Counted from the first letter of the stretch, positions 35,905 through 47,103 are shown. The stretch is 64,000 nucleotides of DNA from Coccinella septempunctata (GCF_907165205.1 NC_058196.1:7358501-7422500); one strand, 5' to 3'. The notes: generated by a model from the sequence alone, not told the origin. Numbers and translations are program-made.

Positions 35905-37740
35905 CTATCGAACTGAAATTCAACATGTGCATCTCAATTCGAAAACTATGTGCAGTTTCAAGATTTGGTTCTAATTGATCCAAGAGTTTTCAAGGAATTG
36001 ATATCACACTTTGCCAATAGTTCCTTAGGAATTGAAATGATATTTTGTCGAATCGACTACTGAAATCTCCATTCCTATCAGAACTATCGATCTGAAATTC
36101 AACATGTGCATCTCATTTCGAAAACAATGTGCAGTTTCAAGATACGTTTCGAATTGATCCAACAGTTTTTGAGGAATTGATTTCAAACTTCGCCGAATAG
36201 AACACTGTAATCTCAATTCCTATCTGAACTATCGAACTGAAAATCAACATGTGCATCTCAATTCGAAAACTGAATACAGTTTCAAGATTTGGTTCGAATT
36301 GATCCAACAGTTCTCGAGGAATTGATATCACACTTTGCCGAATAGACCACTGAAATCTCATTTCTTATCAGAACTATCGAACTGAAATTCAACATGTGCA
36401 TCTCAATTCGAAAACTATGTGCAGTTTCAAGATTTGGTTCGAATTGATCCAACAGTTTTTGAGGAATTGATATCAAACTTGGCCGAATAGACCACTGAAA
36501 TCTCAATTCCTATCTGAACTATCGAACTGAAATTCAATAAGTGCATCTCAATCCGAAAACTATGTGCAGTTTCAGGATTTGGTTCGAATTCATCCAACAG
36601 TTTTCGAGGAATTGATATCACACTTTGCCGAATTGACAACTGAAATCTCAATTCCTATCTGAACTATTGAACTGAAATTCAACATGTGCATCTCAATTCG
36701 AAAACTGTGTACAGTTTCGAGATTTGGGTCGAATTGATCCAATAGTTCCTTAGGAATTGAAATAATACTTAGTCGAATCGACCACTGAAATCTCAATTCC
36801 TATCAGAACTATCGAACTGAAATTCAACATGTGCATCTGAATTCCAAAACTATGTGCTGTTTCAAGATTTGGTTCGAATTGATCCAACAGTTTTCGAGGA
36901 ATTGATATCACACTTTGCCGAATTGACCACTGAAATCTCAATTCCTATGTGAACTATCGAACTGAAATTTAACATGTGCATCTCAATTCGAAAACTGTGT
37001 AAAATTTCAAGATTTGGTTCGAATTGATCCAACAGTTTTCAAGGAATTGATATCACACTTTGCCGAATCGTCCACTGAAATCTCAATTCCTATCAGAACT
37101 ATCGAACTGAAATTCAACATGTTCATCTCAATTCGAAAACTATGTGCAGTTTCAAGATTTGGTTCGAATTGATCCAACAGTTTTCAAGGAATTGATATCC
37201 CACTTTGCCGAATTGACCACTGAAATCTCAATTCCTATCTGAACTATCGAACTGAAATTCAACTTGTGCATCTCAATTCGAAAACCATGTGCAGTTTCAA
37301 GATTTGGTTCGAATTGATCCAATAGTTCCTTAGGAATTGAAAGGATATTTTGTCGAATCGACCACTGAAATCTCCATTCCTATCAGAACTATCGATCTGA
37401 GATTCAACATGTGCATCTCAATTCGAAAACTGTGTAAAATTTCAAGATTTGGTTCGAATTGATCCAACAGTTTTCGAGGAATTGATATCACACTTTGCCG
37501 AATTGACAACTGAAATCTCAATTCCTATCTGAACTATCGAACTGAAATTCCACATATGCATCTCAATTCGAAAACTGTGTAAAATTTCAAGATTTGGTTC
37601 GAATTGATCCAACAGTTTTCGAGGAATTGATATCACACATTGTCGAATTGACCAGTGAAATCTCAATTCCTATCTGAAATATCGAACTGAAATTCATCAT
37701 GGGCATCTCAATCCGAAAACTATGTGCAGTTTCAAGATTT
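35905..37740 (-). repeat. 145 bp satellite array, inverted, about 12-13 monomers
   Basis: At about 35904 a plus-strand monomer breaks off after GAGTATGATTTCAA and continues as CTATCGAACTGAAATTC, the reverse complement of the same repeat. Confidence 0.95.
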
Positions 37741-38256
37741 GAGGCGAATTTTGGCGCTGTAACCACAGCTTACTATGGTTATGGTTATGTGTGACGTCAT
37801 AGTTACTGATGACATTTATTGGAAGGTGTCAACTAGCAGTTCTGTCTGATTTGTTCGATTAATGGATTTCCAAATAAATTAATAAATGGAGGTTAGAGGG
37901 ATAAGGAAAGGGAAACCATATCAAAATATGTTTCAACAAGGAGAAGATAAATATTTTTATGGAAAGTACCAATTGATAGAAGGACTTGTTTATCCCTGCA
38001 AACATTGGTTTATGTGTCCATATGATGAACATCTGATAATCTGAATGATATGGAAAGAGACATGGAATATGAATTCAAATTCACACATATCTTTCACCAG
38101 TTGGGAACTTAAGATTCATGTTTCTCAAATAATGAGCAGCAAAAATTTTTATATTGGTAGTGATAGTGGAAATTCAAGGGCCAAGGAGAAGCATTTCAAT
38201 TTTCTACTCTCTGAAACGACACGAATTGAAAATACCATTGCTTTGTTTAAAGGAAG
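37741..38256 (+). other. Unique 516 bp block inside satellite
   Basis: Satellite stops at about 37740 and resumes at about 38257. The block opens with non-repeat DNA (TGGTTATGGTTATGTGTGACGTCA near 37778, trimmed here to the TGACGTCA box at about 37792) that resembles an upstream gene region, followed by the frame described at 37886. No terminal repeats or poly(A) were seen. Confidence 0.6.
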
Positions 38257-38260
38257 ATAG
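37886..38260 (+). pseudogene. Unrecognised gene fragment with an in-frame stop
   Basis: ATG at 37886 opens 52 codons (MEVRGIRKGK at the start; CKHWFMCPYDEHL near the end), then TGA at 38042-38044. The same frame stays open for another 71 codons (MIWKETWNMN ... IALFKGR) up to the edge of the satellite. The composition (Cys, Trp, Tyr, mixed charge) looks more like real protein than chance AT-rich translation. I do not recognise the family. It may be a first exon captured into the satellite, with one inactivating change; it may also be chance. Confidence 0.35.
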
Positions 38261-38561
38261 TTCCTTAGGAATTGAAATGATATTTTGTCGAATCGACTAC
38301 TGAAATCTCCATTCCTATTAGAACTATCGATCTGAAATTCAACATGTGTATCTCAATTCGAAAACTATGTGCAATTTCAAGATTTGGTTCGAATTGATCC
38401 AACAGTTTTCGAGGAATTGATATCACACTTTGCCGAATTGACCACTGAAATCTCAATTCCTATCTGAACTATCGAACTGAAATTCAACATGTGCATCTCA
38501 ATCCGAAAACTATGTGCAGTTTCAAGATTTGGTTCGAATTGATCCAATAGTTCCTTAGGAA
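38257..38561 (-). repeat. 145 bp satellite, minus orientation, about 2 monomers
   Basis: Continues the inverted array after the unique block and ends abruptly after AGTTCCTTAGGA. Confidence 0.93.
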
Positions 38562-38636
38562 GTATGAAACACCAGTTCTTCTAAAAATTATGCCTCGCTG
38601 TGAAATACGAGCTGAAAGATTTTGGATCTATTTAAA

Positions 38637-38771
38637 TTATTCTATTGCCTTCGTAATTCGACGTACAGCATGTAATATCCTCTCAGCATTTCCATCCAAT
38701 TGAATTTTTAAGCGACTCAGGTTAAACAAATTTCGCACAGCTAACGTTCTGAGTGGTAAATAAGTGAACTC
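38637..38771 (-). other. Possible short coding remnant
   Basis: On the minus strand a frame of about 43 codons ends in TAA at 38637-38639 and contains LAVRNLFNLSRLK and AERILHAVRRITKAIE. This has the amphipathic pattern of a real C-terminus. No family recognised, no start codon, and it sits beside an unrelated plus-strand gene fragment. Confidence 0.25.
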
Positions 38772-38862
38772 TTGTCAACTCCAGACTCTTTCAAGAATCG
38801 TAGTAGATTTCATAAGCGAAACGAGGTATCCTCAATACTTACACATGATTTTTATTTTACAG

Positions 38863-40507
38863 GACAGAAAAACTCTACTTCACCAGAGTCCAGCTTCCTC
38901 GAACTTCGAAGTAGACAGGGCTCTGAAGGAAATGATCATTATGAAAGCAAAACTTTCGCCTATTGTTCCCATTTCGGGGTTGGATATTAACAAAAAAGAA
39001 TTGATCTTCCATCATCCTAAGTCAACGGTGAGTTTGATCAGAATTTTTTTTCCTATTTCAATCCTACATTTTCTTCATATTGATAGGGAGAAAAAGAAAC
39101 CACACATCGATCAAAACTAATTCCTTTTTTCAATTTCAGCTATCAGAGATGCCCCTTTCTAAAGGTTCCTCTACCCCGAGTAAGTACAAATAATTTATCT
39201 CCACATTTACGCTCCCAACATTCAACTCATCTGAGAAACTAAAATTTCTTTCGAAACCAAATTTCTCTGATTTGTCTTTGCAATGAAATTTCAACGTATA
39301 CACACAGACTTCATTTCAAATCTTGAGTCAAAGTTCAGGAGACGTCGAACGGAACATAAAAATCGCCAATCACGTGATAAAATTGAAATACAATATCACA
39401 GAAAGCCTGAATGGAAATCCGCGAACGGGCAGTTTTCAGCCGATGTGATGGTGGATAATTCTAAATAACCTGATTTCCATTCGAAAACTTGTTAGTTTTC
39501 ACTTGCGAAAATTTTAAGGAATTCGATTTTTTGGAGGGGTCTTTCAGCTTGTTGAAACTTTTTTATTTATTCATTTATTTATTTATTTGTTTATTTGCCA
39601 TAAACAGGATTCCTAACAGGAAAACCCAATTACAAGGATTCACTTAGATATAAGGAAAGAAAAAACATGAACACACATGATCATGAACACAAATTGATTT
39701 CAGAATAAAAATAAATTTAGTAATTGCTATAAAGATAAACATAAAGTCTTCTCCTAAACGAAGCAGGTGTGATGTTGAAAATATCAATAAAGTAAATACG
39801 CCAATTGTAAAACCGCATGATTCTCAAATAGATGGAGTTATAGAACAATGATGTGCGAGCTCTGGGGATATAAAAAAGTTCTCTTCGACGACCGGTAAAA
39901 GCACGTGCACTGAGCTGAATTTCATTAACGAGGGGAAAATCAAAGTGGCCATTCATTATCTGGTGTAAAAAAGTTTGATCGAAAATTACTCTTCTCTGCT
40001 CCAGAGTTATCACTCCATTTTTGTTTCGTTAAGGTCCATTTTTTCATAAATGATGAGATTTAAAGGAAGCTGAACAACTGAATTTCTTTATCATTTTGAC
40101 GACGTTTCGGACATTATTCAGCCTTTTCCCAAGGCTACAATGTAAATTGATATGAAATGGACTCGTCGAAGTATTGCACATAATGCTGCTCATAACTTTA
40201 ACTAGGATAACTTCTGATCATCTATGAGGTAATTGGTTGCGAGAATAGATCTAGACCTTGCTGGCTTTCACCAAAATTCGAAATTTTTATCTAGTAACCA
40301 TTATTTTTCCTTTTCAGAACAGAATGAAATACTTTCCGATCAAACCTTGCACAACATCTCTGGGACATCAGCGTAAGTAACCCTCCGTCAAACGCTTTCG
40401 AACCGCATCCCAAACCGTAGATTCGCATTCAACTAATCCTTAATTTCTCTTCCAGCGATCTCAGAATACAATTGGCGTTGTCCGATATCAGCGACGACGA
40501 GGAATAA
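38863..40507 (+). pseudogene. 3' exons of an unrecognised spliced gene, probably broken
   Basis: Four exons join in a consistent frame: 38863-39027 (after TTATTTTACAG, before GTGAGT), 39140-39179 (CAATTTCAG / GTAAGT), 40318-40372 (CCTTTTCAG / GTAAGT) and 40456 onward (CTCTTCCAG). The encoded piece has a basic start, ALKEMIIMKAKLSPIVP, then LSEMPLSKGSS, then an acidic end (ALSDISDDEE) at TAA 40505-40507. The same frame stays open beyond that TAA for 49 codons (KDYLERVSAQSSRFF) to a second TAA at 40655-40657, eight bases before an AATAAA. This suggests the first TAA is a nonsense change in a longer protein. No 5' part is seen; the segment abuts satellite on the left. I do not recognise the gene. 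Confidence 0.5.
39557..40020 (-). mobile_element. 5'-truncated LINE fragment in an intron
   Basis: A minus-strand frame (39717-40013) matches the C-terminal end of LINE reverse transcriptases: ITLEQRRVIFDQTFLHQI, then a basic/FYIPRARTSLFYNS segment, then RIMRFYNW and IDIFN. It ends in a stop at 39717. The 3' side (39557-39600) is a run of TTTA units, that is an AAAT-type tail on the element strand. It lies in the intron between the second and third exons of the gene fragment described at 38863. The clade (CR1/Jockey/L2-like) is a guess. Confidence 0.7.
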
Positions 40508-40664
40508 GACCATTCTGTAGTGAAAAAAACGCTGTCTAACATAACGGCGATACCAGCCGCCAATCACATGGACGTCATCCCGCAAATCCTGAAGGACTAT
40601 CTTGAGAGAGTCAGCGCCCAAAGCAGCAGATTTTTCAGTGCCCATACTTTGTTATAATTATTCA

Positions 40665-40670
40665 AATAAA
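40665..40670 (+). terminator. Polyadenylation signal AATAAA
   Basis: Eight bases after the second in-frame stop of the gene fragment ending at 40507/40657, in ATTCAAATAAATAAATAAG. Confidence 0.5.
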
Positions 40671-40971
40671 TAAATAAGCCAAAAATTATATTTTTTCATT
40701 CTTGAAACCATCTAACAATTCAAATTTTCAAAAAAATAAAATAACGATTATGTTAATTTCATAACAAATATTTTTATGAAGTATGTTCACAACAGAAAAT
40801 AACTGAAAATTTGTGTTTTTGAAAAATAATTACCCGCTCAGTAAGATAATTTTCCTGTTTTGTATTCAATCAACTTGTGAATTTTTTCGGAACCTTTCTC
40901 TTACCTCTTTCTCTTTCAATACATTCGCAGGTATAATTTCTTTTATTAAAACCATTTCTCCACTCATCGTA

Positions 40972-41125
40972 TGGTTTCAAAATTGTGCTATAATATTTTC
41001 AACTCTTTCAGTATTTTAACTATAACTATCTTCTTTCTGTTTGCTCATCTAAACATGAAATTATTTTTCTGCTATTCATTCCTTTGGACTTTGAATAGTT
41101 AACATAATTTCAGTTTCTCAAAATA
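40972..41125 (+). repeat. Left arm of a diverged inverted repeat
   Basis: About 150 bp whose reverse complement matches 44430-44560; the core TTTGAATAGTTAACATAATT (41092-41111) is the best conserved part. A partial direct copy occurs at 41484-41570 (ATTTTCAACTCTTTCA, TTCTTTCTGTTTGCTC). Confidence 0.65.
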
Positions 41126-41880
41126 ACATGCAACTTTTCAACCTGCAATATCTCGCTAACTATTCGTTGAAAGGAGGCTACGGAAAGCATTATTTATCAG
41201 GAATAAATGCCGGAGAGGAAAGACATAATAACTTGTATATTGCTTTATTTGAGGTTGCTCAAAACACCTCTTTAAATGGAGAATATTCTCGAATCAAATA
41301 TATAACGTTGAAACGGATTAATTGGGTTATTCACGAGAGTTACATATATACAATCATTGATTTTATATAGAACTTTCTGAGCTCTACAAAAGAGGAGTTG
41401 AAAATTTTTCTTTATCTCTCATATCGTCTATCTGAGCTGAATTTGCATTATCGATTCTGTTTTCAATTGAGAACATTTCAAAACTTATCGTACGGTTTTA
41501 TAGTCCTGATTCAATATTTTCAACTCTTTCAATATTTGAATGATCGCTTTATTCTTTCTGTTTGCTCTTCTGAATTAAAATCAATATAAAAAATGTTAAT
41601 AATAATAATACAAATAATATAAAGCTCTGTTTCATAATAGGCAGTGATTTCTCTGAATTTCAGGATTTTCATAATTTTCAATAGAGAATTACTGAATTTT
41701 TTCGGAACGTTACTGTGAAGCAGAACGTATAGAATAAATGATTTTGTTGAGCAGTTTAGCTTGTTTCGGGATTGTGTCACGGAGGCGACGAAGAATTCGC
41801 GCATTCTGAGTTTTCGATTGACTGGCGCTGGAGGTAACTCACTACAGCCATTTTAGAGTGTGCAAATTTTTCGGTACCAA
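41126..41880. other. No supported gene
   Basis: AT-rich DNA between the inverted-repeat arm and the gypsy-like fragment. It contains the third partial copy of the repeat arm. Short frames here (for example 41128-41370) have no recognisable features. Confidence 0.5.
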
Positions 41881-42081
41881 GATAATTTGTTGTTCTAGGT
41901 GCAGGTAAGAGAAATTGTATTTATTTTCTTTTTATATAAATTCTAATTGTACCCATTTCTTGTGTTTAGTTTGTTGCATTCAGCTCTAGAACAACCAAAA
42001 GTGGCATTTATATTGTAAAAGAATAAAGCCTAGTAAGGGAGGAATACGATTTTCTTTCATCCCCATCAACCCTTTACAACT

Positions 42082-42098
42082 TGGCGCCCAACTCGGGG
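42082..42098 (+). promoter_or_regulatory. Primer-binding site, tRNA-Lys-like
   Basis: TGGCGCCCAACTCGGGG; its complement ends GGGCGCCA, close to the 3' end of animal tRNA-Lys. This is a usual primer for many gypsy-type elements and not the internal-tRNA priming known for copia. Confidence 0.7.
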
Positions 42099-42169
42099 CT
42101 AGGCTTCTTCACAAAATTCCACTGCAACATTCACCGCAACAAAAAGAAGATCAGAAAGGCGGATATAAT

Positions 42170-42987
42170 TTGAGAAATCGTTCTAAAAGTTTCAACAATA
42201 TTTTGGAGGAAAATCGGACAGGGGCTGTGAAGAAAACAAGGGTAGTATCATCGAGGAGCGACGTAAGTCCAGAGAACACATTGGAGCGAGAGAGAGGTAA
42301 TTCTCCATATGCAAGACAAAGAAGGAACATGCCATTTTTGTCTGAGACTCACACAGTGGGTGACGAAGTTGATAAATTAGACGATAAGATTCCAAGACAA
42401 AATTATGATGCGGATTTATCTCTCGCATATGTGTGTGATGCTGATAAAAACCAATATAAACAAATATCGCAACCGATGGGTATTGCGGAAGATTGTAATT
42501 TTCAGAAGAGATTGGCCATATATAATGCGCGAGATAAGTCAGTAAATAATGAATTGTTTATTCAGGATATTAAAATAAGACATAATGAAATGAAAAATTC
42601 GAATTTGAATGAGAGAAGAGTTATGGATATGGATGAAATATTCAATTACACACTTTATAATGTACCTAAGGTTTCTTCACAGGGTCAATCATTTAATAAT
42701 TTAGTCAATGAAAGTAAAAGAAATCACAATCGAATGATGAAAGATTCTTATAGCCAGTCACCAAATGAAAAAGATCAATATAAAAATAATGTACAAAATA
42801 TAGTAAAACAAGGAGACAATTTAGAACATTTATTAAAGCAGGTCATATCGACAATGAATCAAATTAATTTAAATGTCAATAGAGATAATCAATAGGATGT
42901 TTATAATATTCCACGTAATAATGTGAACAATTTTGAGGCAAGCAAAAAACTGCCAGTTTTTGATGACACAGGGACTCACCACCCTAT
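42170..42987 (+). pseudogene. gag: Gag-like fragment
   Basis: The frame is open from the PBS without an early ATG and reaches a TAG at 42893-42895 after about 241 codons of hydrophilic, Asn/Lys-rich sequence. It then continues in the same frame through NNFEASKKLPVFDDTGTHHP (42931-42985). That last part resembles the start of the capsid region in insect gypsy-type Gag proteins (PVFDGTGTHPMEF type). It is cut off at the copia junction. Identification rests on that motif plus the PBS. Confidence 0.45.
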
Positions 42988-44096
42988 GGAAGCTGGCTAA
43001 GAAGCTTGATTTCACATTGAAAGAAATGGGACTAGAACAGTCGAAGCAGGATCTTTGCATTTATTATAAAATCAAAGACAAAGACAACATGGTTTTTCTA
43101 GCCATATATGTTGATGATTTGATTTTATTCACTAATAATGAGGAGTCGAAATGTTACATAAAGGGAGAATTGCATAAAAAATTCAAAATGAAGGATCTTG
43201 GAGAGATACGTTACTGTATAGGAATACATGTTGAACGAGATAGAGAGAAAGGCATAATTTATTTAGATCAGAAAAAATATATACAACAAGTATTAGAAAA
43301 ATATGGAATGTCAGATTGTAAATCTGTGAAAACTCCAATGGATTTGAATTCCAAGTTACAAAAATCAGAGGAAACAAAAATTTTACATGATATTCCATAT
43401 CAGGAGATAATCGGATGCTTGTTATACATTTCTCAAATTACAAGGCCTGACATAAGTTTTGTTATTAATATGTTGAGCAAATATAATAACAAGCCTGAAA
43501 TGAAGCATTGGATTGCACTTAAGAGAATTATGCGTTACTTGAAAGGCACTCAGGATTGTAGACTGAGTTATAAGCAAAACTTGGAGGAGACTATGACCCA
43601 TGGATACTGTGATGCAGACTGGGCCAGCTCAGAAGATGACCGGCGTTCCTGTACAGGTTACACATTTCTGTTTCAGGGAGGAGCAATTAGCTGGAATTCA
43701 AGGCGTCAGCCTACTGTGGCTCTATCTACAACAGAGGCTGAATACATGTCTTTGTCGTCTTGTGTACAAGAAGCTTTGTGGTTAAAGCAATTTCAAGAAA
43801 GTTTTTGGCCACAACTCAAGGATGAGGCCATGATTATTTACAGTGATAATCAAAGTTCTATAAAACTTTCAGGTTGTGACAACTACCACGCCAGGACCAA
43901 ACACATAGATGTGAGGCACCATTTTGTTCGTGACAGAGTACTTGGAGGGGCCATTGATGTTCGCTACATACAGACGGATGCGATGGTTGCTGATGCACTC
44001 ACTAAAGTCACCTCACACCCTAAATTGGTTTATTGTTCTTCGAAGATGGGGTTATGTTTAAGGGAGGATGTTGGAAAAATATTAAACACAACCTAA
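42988..44096 (+). pseudogene. pol: Ty1/copia Pol, C-terminal RT plus RNase H
   Basis: The frame begins mid-RT (KLAKKLDFTLKEMGLEQSK), then the RT catalytic motif AIYVDDLILF, KMKDLGEIRYCIGI, KTPMDLNSKL, GCLLYISQITRPDISF and MRYLKGTQDCRLSY. RNase H follows: YCDADWASSEDDRRSCTGY, SRRQPTVALSTTEAEYMSL, IIYSDNQSSIKLS and ARTKHIDVRHHFVRD, with the ending ADALTK. This is a clear copia order. Gag, protease, integrase and the N-terminal RT are absent; what precedes is unrelated gag sequence. The surviving part has no stop until the LTR. An in-frame ATG at 42933 belongs to the gag-derived side, so it is not a natural start. Confidence 0.9.
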
Positions 44097-44268
44097 TATA
44101 TAATATTCTGTAGTCATCATGTTTCATAGTAACCACATAATTCTGTTAATGGAGTTAGCTTTGAATCAGAATAGTTGAACGTGTGTCATTTGTGTGCAAT
44201 ATACGTTTTTCATTAATCAATTCTATTTTCTTGGTGTATTTAATTTCCTCAGAACGTTATCCACTAAA
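44069..44268 (+). repeat. Probable copia 3' LTR
   Basis: TGTTGGAAAAATATT starts directly after the purine-rich AAGGGAGGA at 44060-44068, the expected polypurine-tract position. The right end is uncertain. No second copy of this LTR is present on the left, in line with the chimeric structure. Confidence 0.55.
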
Positions 44269-44429
44269 AGAGTAGGGATGCTTAATTTTGAGAAAACGCA
44301 TTAACTATCGGTCAGGTTTCTACCTGGAGTTTCGAGAACATTCTATCTTTTTCTTTTTCGAAATAATAATATTTTGCTGAAAGTCTATATTCGTGAAACT
44401 GTATAATGATTATTTGTTATTTCGATTCT

Positions 44430-44560
44430 TCATGTAATTTTAAGAAACTGAAATTATGTTAACTATTCAAAGATCACAAGAATGAATGAAAAAAAAAATT
44501 TTTATTTGGAAAAGCAAAAAGAAAAAAAGATAATTGAAATATTGAATCACAATTGAGAAA
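44430..44560 (-). repeat. Right arm of the diverged inverted repeat
   Basis: Reverse complement of 40972-41125, about 80% alike by eye in its best 88 bp. The outer edge meets satellite at about 44566. Confidence 0.65.
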
Positions 44561-44565
44561 CCGAA

Positions 44566-45526
44566 CGAAGAGATTTCAGTGGTCAATTCGGCAAAGTGTG
44601 AATCTAATTCCTCGAACAATGTTGGATCAATTCGAACCAAATCTTAAAATTTTACACAGTTTTCGAATTGAGATGCAAATGTTGAATTTCAGTTCGATAG
44701 TTCAGATAGGAATTGAGATTTCAGTTGTCAATTCGGCAAAGTGTGATATCAATTCCTTGAAAACTGTTGGATCAATTTGAACCAAATTTTGAAACTGCAC
44801 ATAGTTTTCGAAATGTGATGCACATGTTGAATTTCAGTTCGATAGTTCTGATAGGAATTGAGATTTCAGTGGTCTATTCGGCAAAGTGTGATATCAATTT
44901 CTCAAAAACTGTTGGACCAATACGACCCAAATCTTGAAACTGCACATAGTTTTCGAAATGAGACGCACATGTTGAATTTCAGATCGATAGTTCTGATAGG
45001 AATGGAGATTTCAGTGGTCGATTCGACAAAATATTATTTCAATTCCTAAGGAACTATTGGATCAATTCGAACCAAATCTTGAAACTGCACATAGTTTTCG
45101 AATTGAGATGCACATGTTGAATTTCAGTTCGATAGTTCAGATAGGAATTGAGATTTCAGTGGTCAATTCGGCAAAGTGTGATATCAATTCCTCGAAAACT
45201 GTTGAATCAATTCAAACCAAATTTTGAAACTGCACATAGTTTTCGAAATGGGATGCACATGTTGAATTTCAGTTCGATAGTTCAGATAGGAATTGAGATT
45301 TCAGTGGTCAATTCGGCGAAGTGTGATACTAATTCCTCGAACAATGTTGGATCAATTCGAACCAAATCTTGAAATTTTACACAGTTTTCGAATTGAGATG
45401 CACATGTTGAATTTCAGTTCGATAGTTCAGATAGGAATTGAGATTTCAGTTGTCAATTCGGCAAAGTGTGATATCAATTCCTTGAAAACTGTTGGATCAA
45501 TTCAAACCAAATTTTGAAACTGCACA
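44566..45526 (+). repeat. 145 bp satellite, plus orientation, 6-7 monomers
   Basis: Same family as the main array. From about 44891 onward the sequence reappears almost base for base at 49977-50600 and, from about 44934, at 52088-52684. It is therefore part of the duplicated segment. Confidence 0.94.
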
Positions 45527-45528
45527 TA

Positions 45529-46741
45529 TACTTCATTCACTTTTATTTTAGCAGTCGGTTGGCCATGGAAATTTGACACATTTCACTCTGTATAGTACGA
45601 AAATGTGGGGTTATGAAGCTTGTCAAAACATTTTTGGGTTTTAAATCAACGCTATGTTGCCCGTTCTACGTAAAAGTTTCTGCTATTACGTATTTTATCA
45701 CAATGTCGAATTTCTTCGGAAAATATTATATGTGACGAACAAAATTGAAGTTTATGCAAACTGATTGAAGGCATACCAAATCCAGTTATTCACATGGAAT
45801 ATACAAGAGATCAATATAATATCATAATATGCACTAGCTTGAGGAGAGTTGATGTTCGTTATCTTCTTTGGCTTACATCATTTGTAGATTTCAAAAATAT
45901 TAACTAGAAGATGAAATGCATATGATGCAGTAGTTGGGAATGGGTATCTCCCGAAGGAATTAACAGATAATTACAAGAATGTTAAATTCTTCAACAAAAA
46001 TCATCTTGCATCAATATAAGTAAAAGAAATTGAAGGAAGTTTCAAGTTAAGATGAACTTCACCTTTGAACAAAAATTTCACATGAATGAACAAGTAACAG
46101 GGTAACTTGCGCGTATTTGTGGCTATTCATCTTAATACATTGATGTAATAATAATAATTATAGGTATTTATTAGTACCATAAGACATTTACATTGTATAG
46201 GACAAGTCAAATGAAAAATAGAAAAATCCATTTTAGGGAACTTATTCTCCGATGTTATTTATCGAAAATCCTGTAGTAAACTTTTCGCATTAATTCACTC
46301 AAACATAAAATTCTCGAATGCCACCACTTTTTTGGGTCTCCCAATAGAAGGAAATTCTTTGTCATCCTCTTCATTCACAATCTTTCTGATTTTGGAAATA
46401 TTCAGCTGAAATATAAGTCGTTTAGATTCAGATGAAACATTATATAAATTCTCTTACATTGAATTATGTTCGCTACCGTCTAACGTATTGTGGATTTTAG
46501 AATATCAGGGTATAACTATTCGAATGAGCGGACCTGAATTCTAAATATCACTTCCTGAAACCCTGTCTCTTTTTTCAATCACTTTCGGCATTTTCGTAAT
46601 AAAAATTGATATTAGTTGTGACAACGGCGTTATGACATTAACGACATTTCATGAGTGCCAACTTAACTTCGTTCTAGTTACAAAAACTTGAGAAAATTAT
46701 TTCATGGCCAACCGACTGCTAAAATAAATTTGAATGAAGTA
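45529..46741. mobile_element. 1.2 kb non-autonomous DNA transposon, copy 1
   Basis: Terminal inverted repeats of about 40 bp start TACTTCATTC and end GAATGAAGTA, with the inner match TTTAGCAGTCGGTTGGCCAT (45545-45564) against ATGGCCAACCGACTGCTAAA (46703-46722). A TA lies on each side (45527-45528 and 46742-46743), a Tc1/mariner-type target duplication. The left flank is satellite interrupted after GCACATA. No transposase frame is present. Confidence 0.8.
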
Positions 46742-46743
46742 TA

Positions 46744-47066
46744 ATTATAAATGCCCTCTCCTTCCATGTCACTGTGCATTTGGAAAGTTTCGCACAACAG
46801 TTCCATAAATATATTTCTGATAAAAATTCTCGGAATAATTTCAATTTAAGAAAAACATTCCTTATTGCCCCCTTCCTAATCTGAATTCAAATTAACCGAA
46901 AAGTTAAGTCCCATCCCAAAATTATTACAGGGCCGTTATACCCAATTGGAAAATAAACATTAACTGTCATTTGTCAGGTAGTTTGAGATTTTGAAAGGGG
47001 GCAGAAATTTCGGTGGTCATCTTACGGTTCTCAGAAAAAAATTACGTACCTAGCTATTCCTACGAG
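46744..47066. other. Upstream region of ankyrin gene copy 1
   Basis: Unique DNA between the transposon and the TATA box; no gene seen. It should contain whatever proximal control elements the gene has. Confidence 0.5.
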
Positions 47067-47103
47067 TATATAAATGAACGTAAATGGGTGTCTTGGTACA
47101 GTT
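47067..47103 (+). promoter_or_regulatory. Core promoter of ankyrin gene copy 1
   Basis: TATATAAAT at 47067-47075 and an initiator-like TACAGTTG around 47097-47104, about 32 bp apart, followed by a 5' leader of about 75 bp before the ATG. The spacing fits a TATA-type promoter. The start site is inferred. Confidence 0.6.

Larger units (their letters stand above)
41880..42987 (+). mobile_element. Gypsy-like 5' fragment: LTR end, PBS and gag
   Basis: An LTR-like end with AATAAA (42024) and terminal CCTTTACA (to 42078) is followed by a tRNA-Lys-like primer-binding site and a gag-like frame. It stops at about 42987, where copia coding sequence begins abruptly. The left LTR boundary is not visible. 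Confidence 0.55.

Noticed and set aside
28854..35974. Dozens of overlapping frames of 63-84 codons with a conserved MRFQWSIRQSVISIPQKLL-type translation
   Set aside because: They recur every 145 bp, a period not divisible by three, and simply translate the satellite. Similar frames appear wherever the satellite occurs and in both orientations.
40080..40150. A second hammerhead-like core on the minus strand (CTGAATAATGTCCGAAACGTC)
   Set aside because: The CTGATGA box is degraded and I found no pairing for stem I, so it does not meet the standard applied at 53583.
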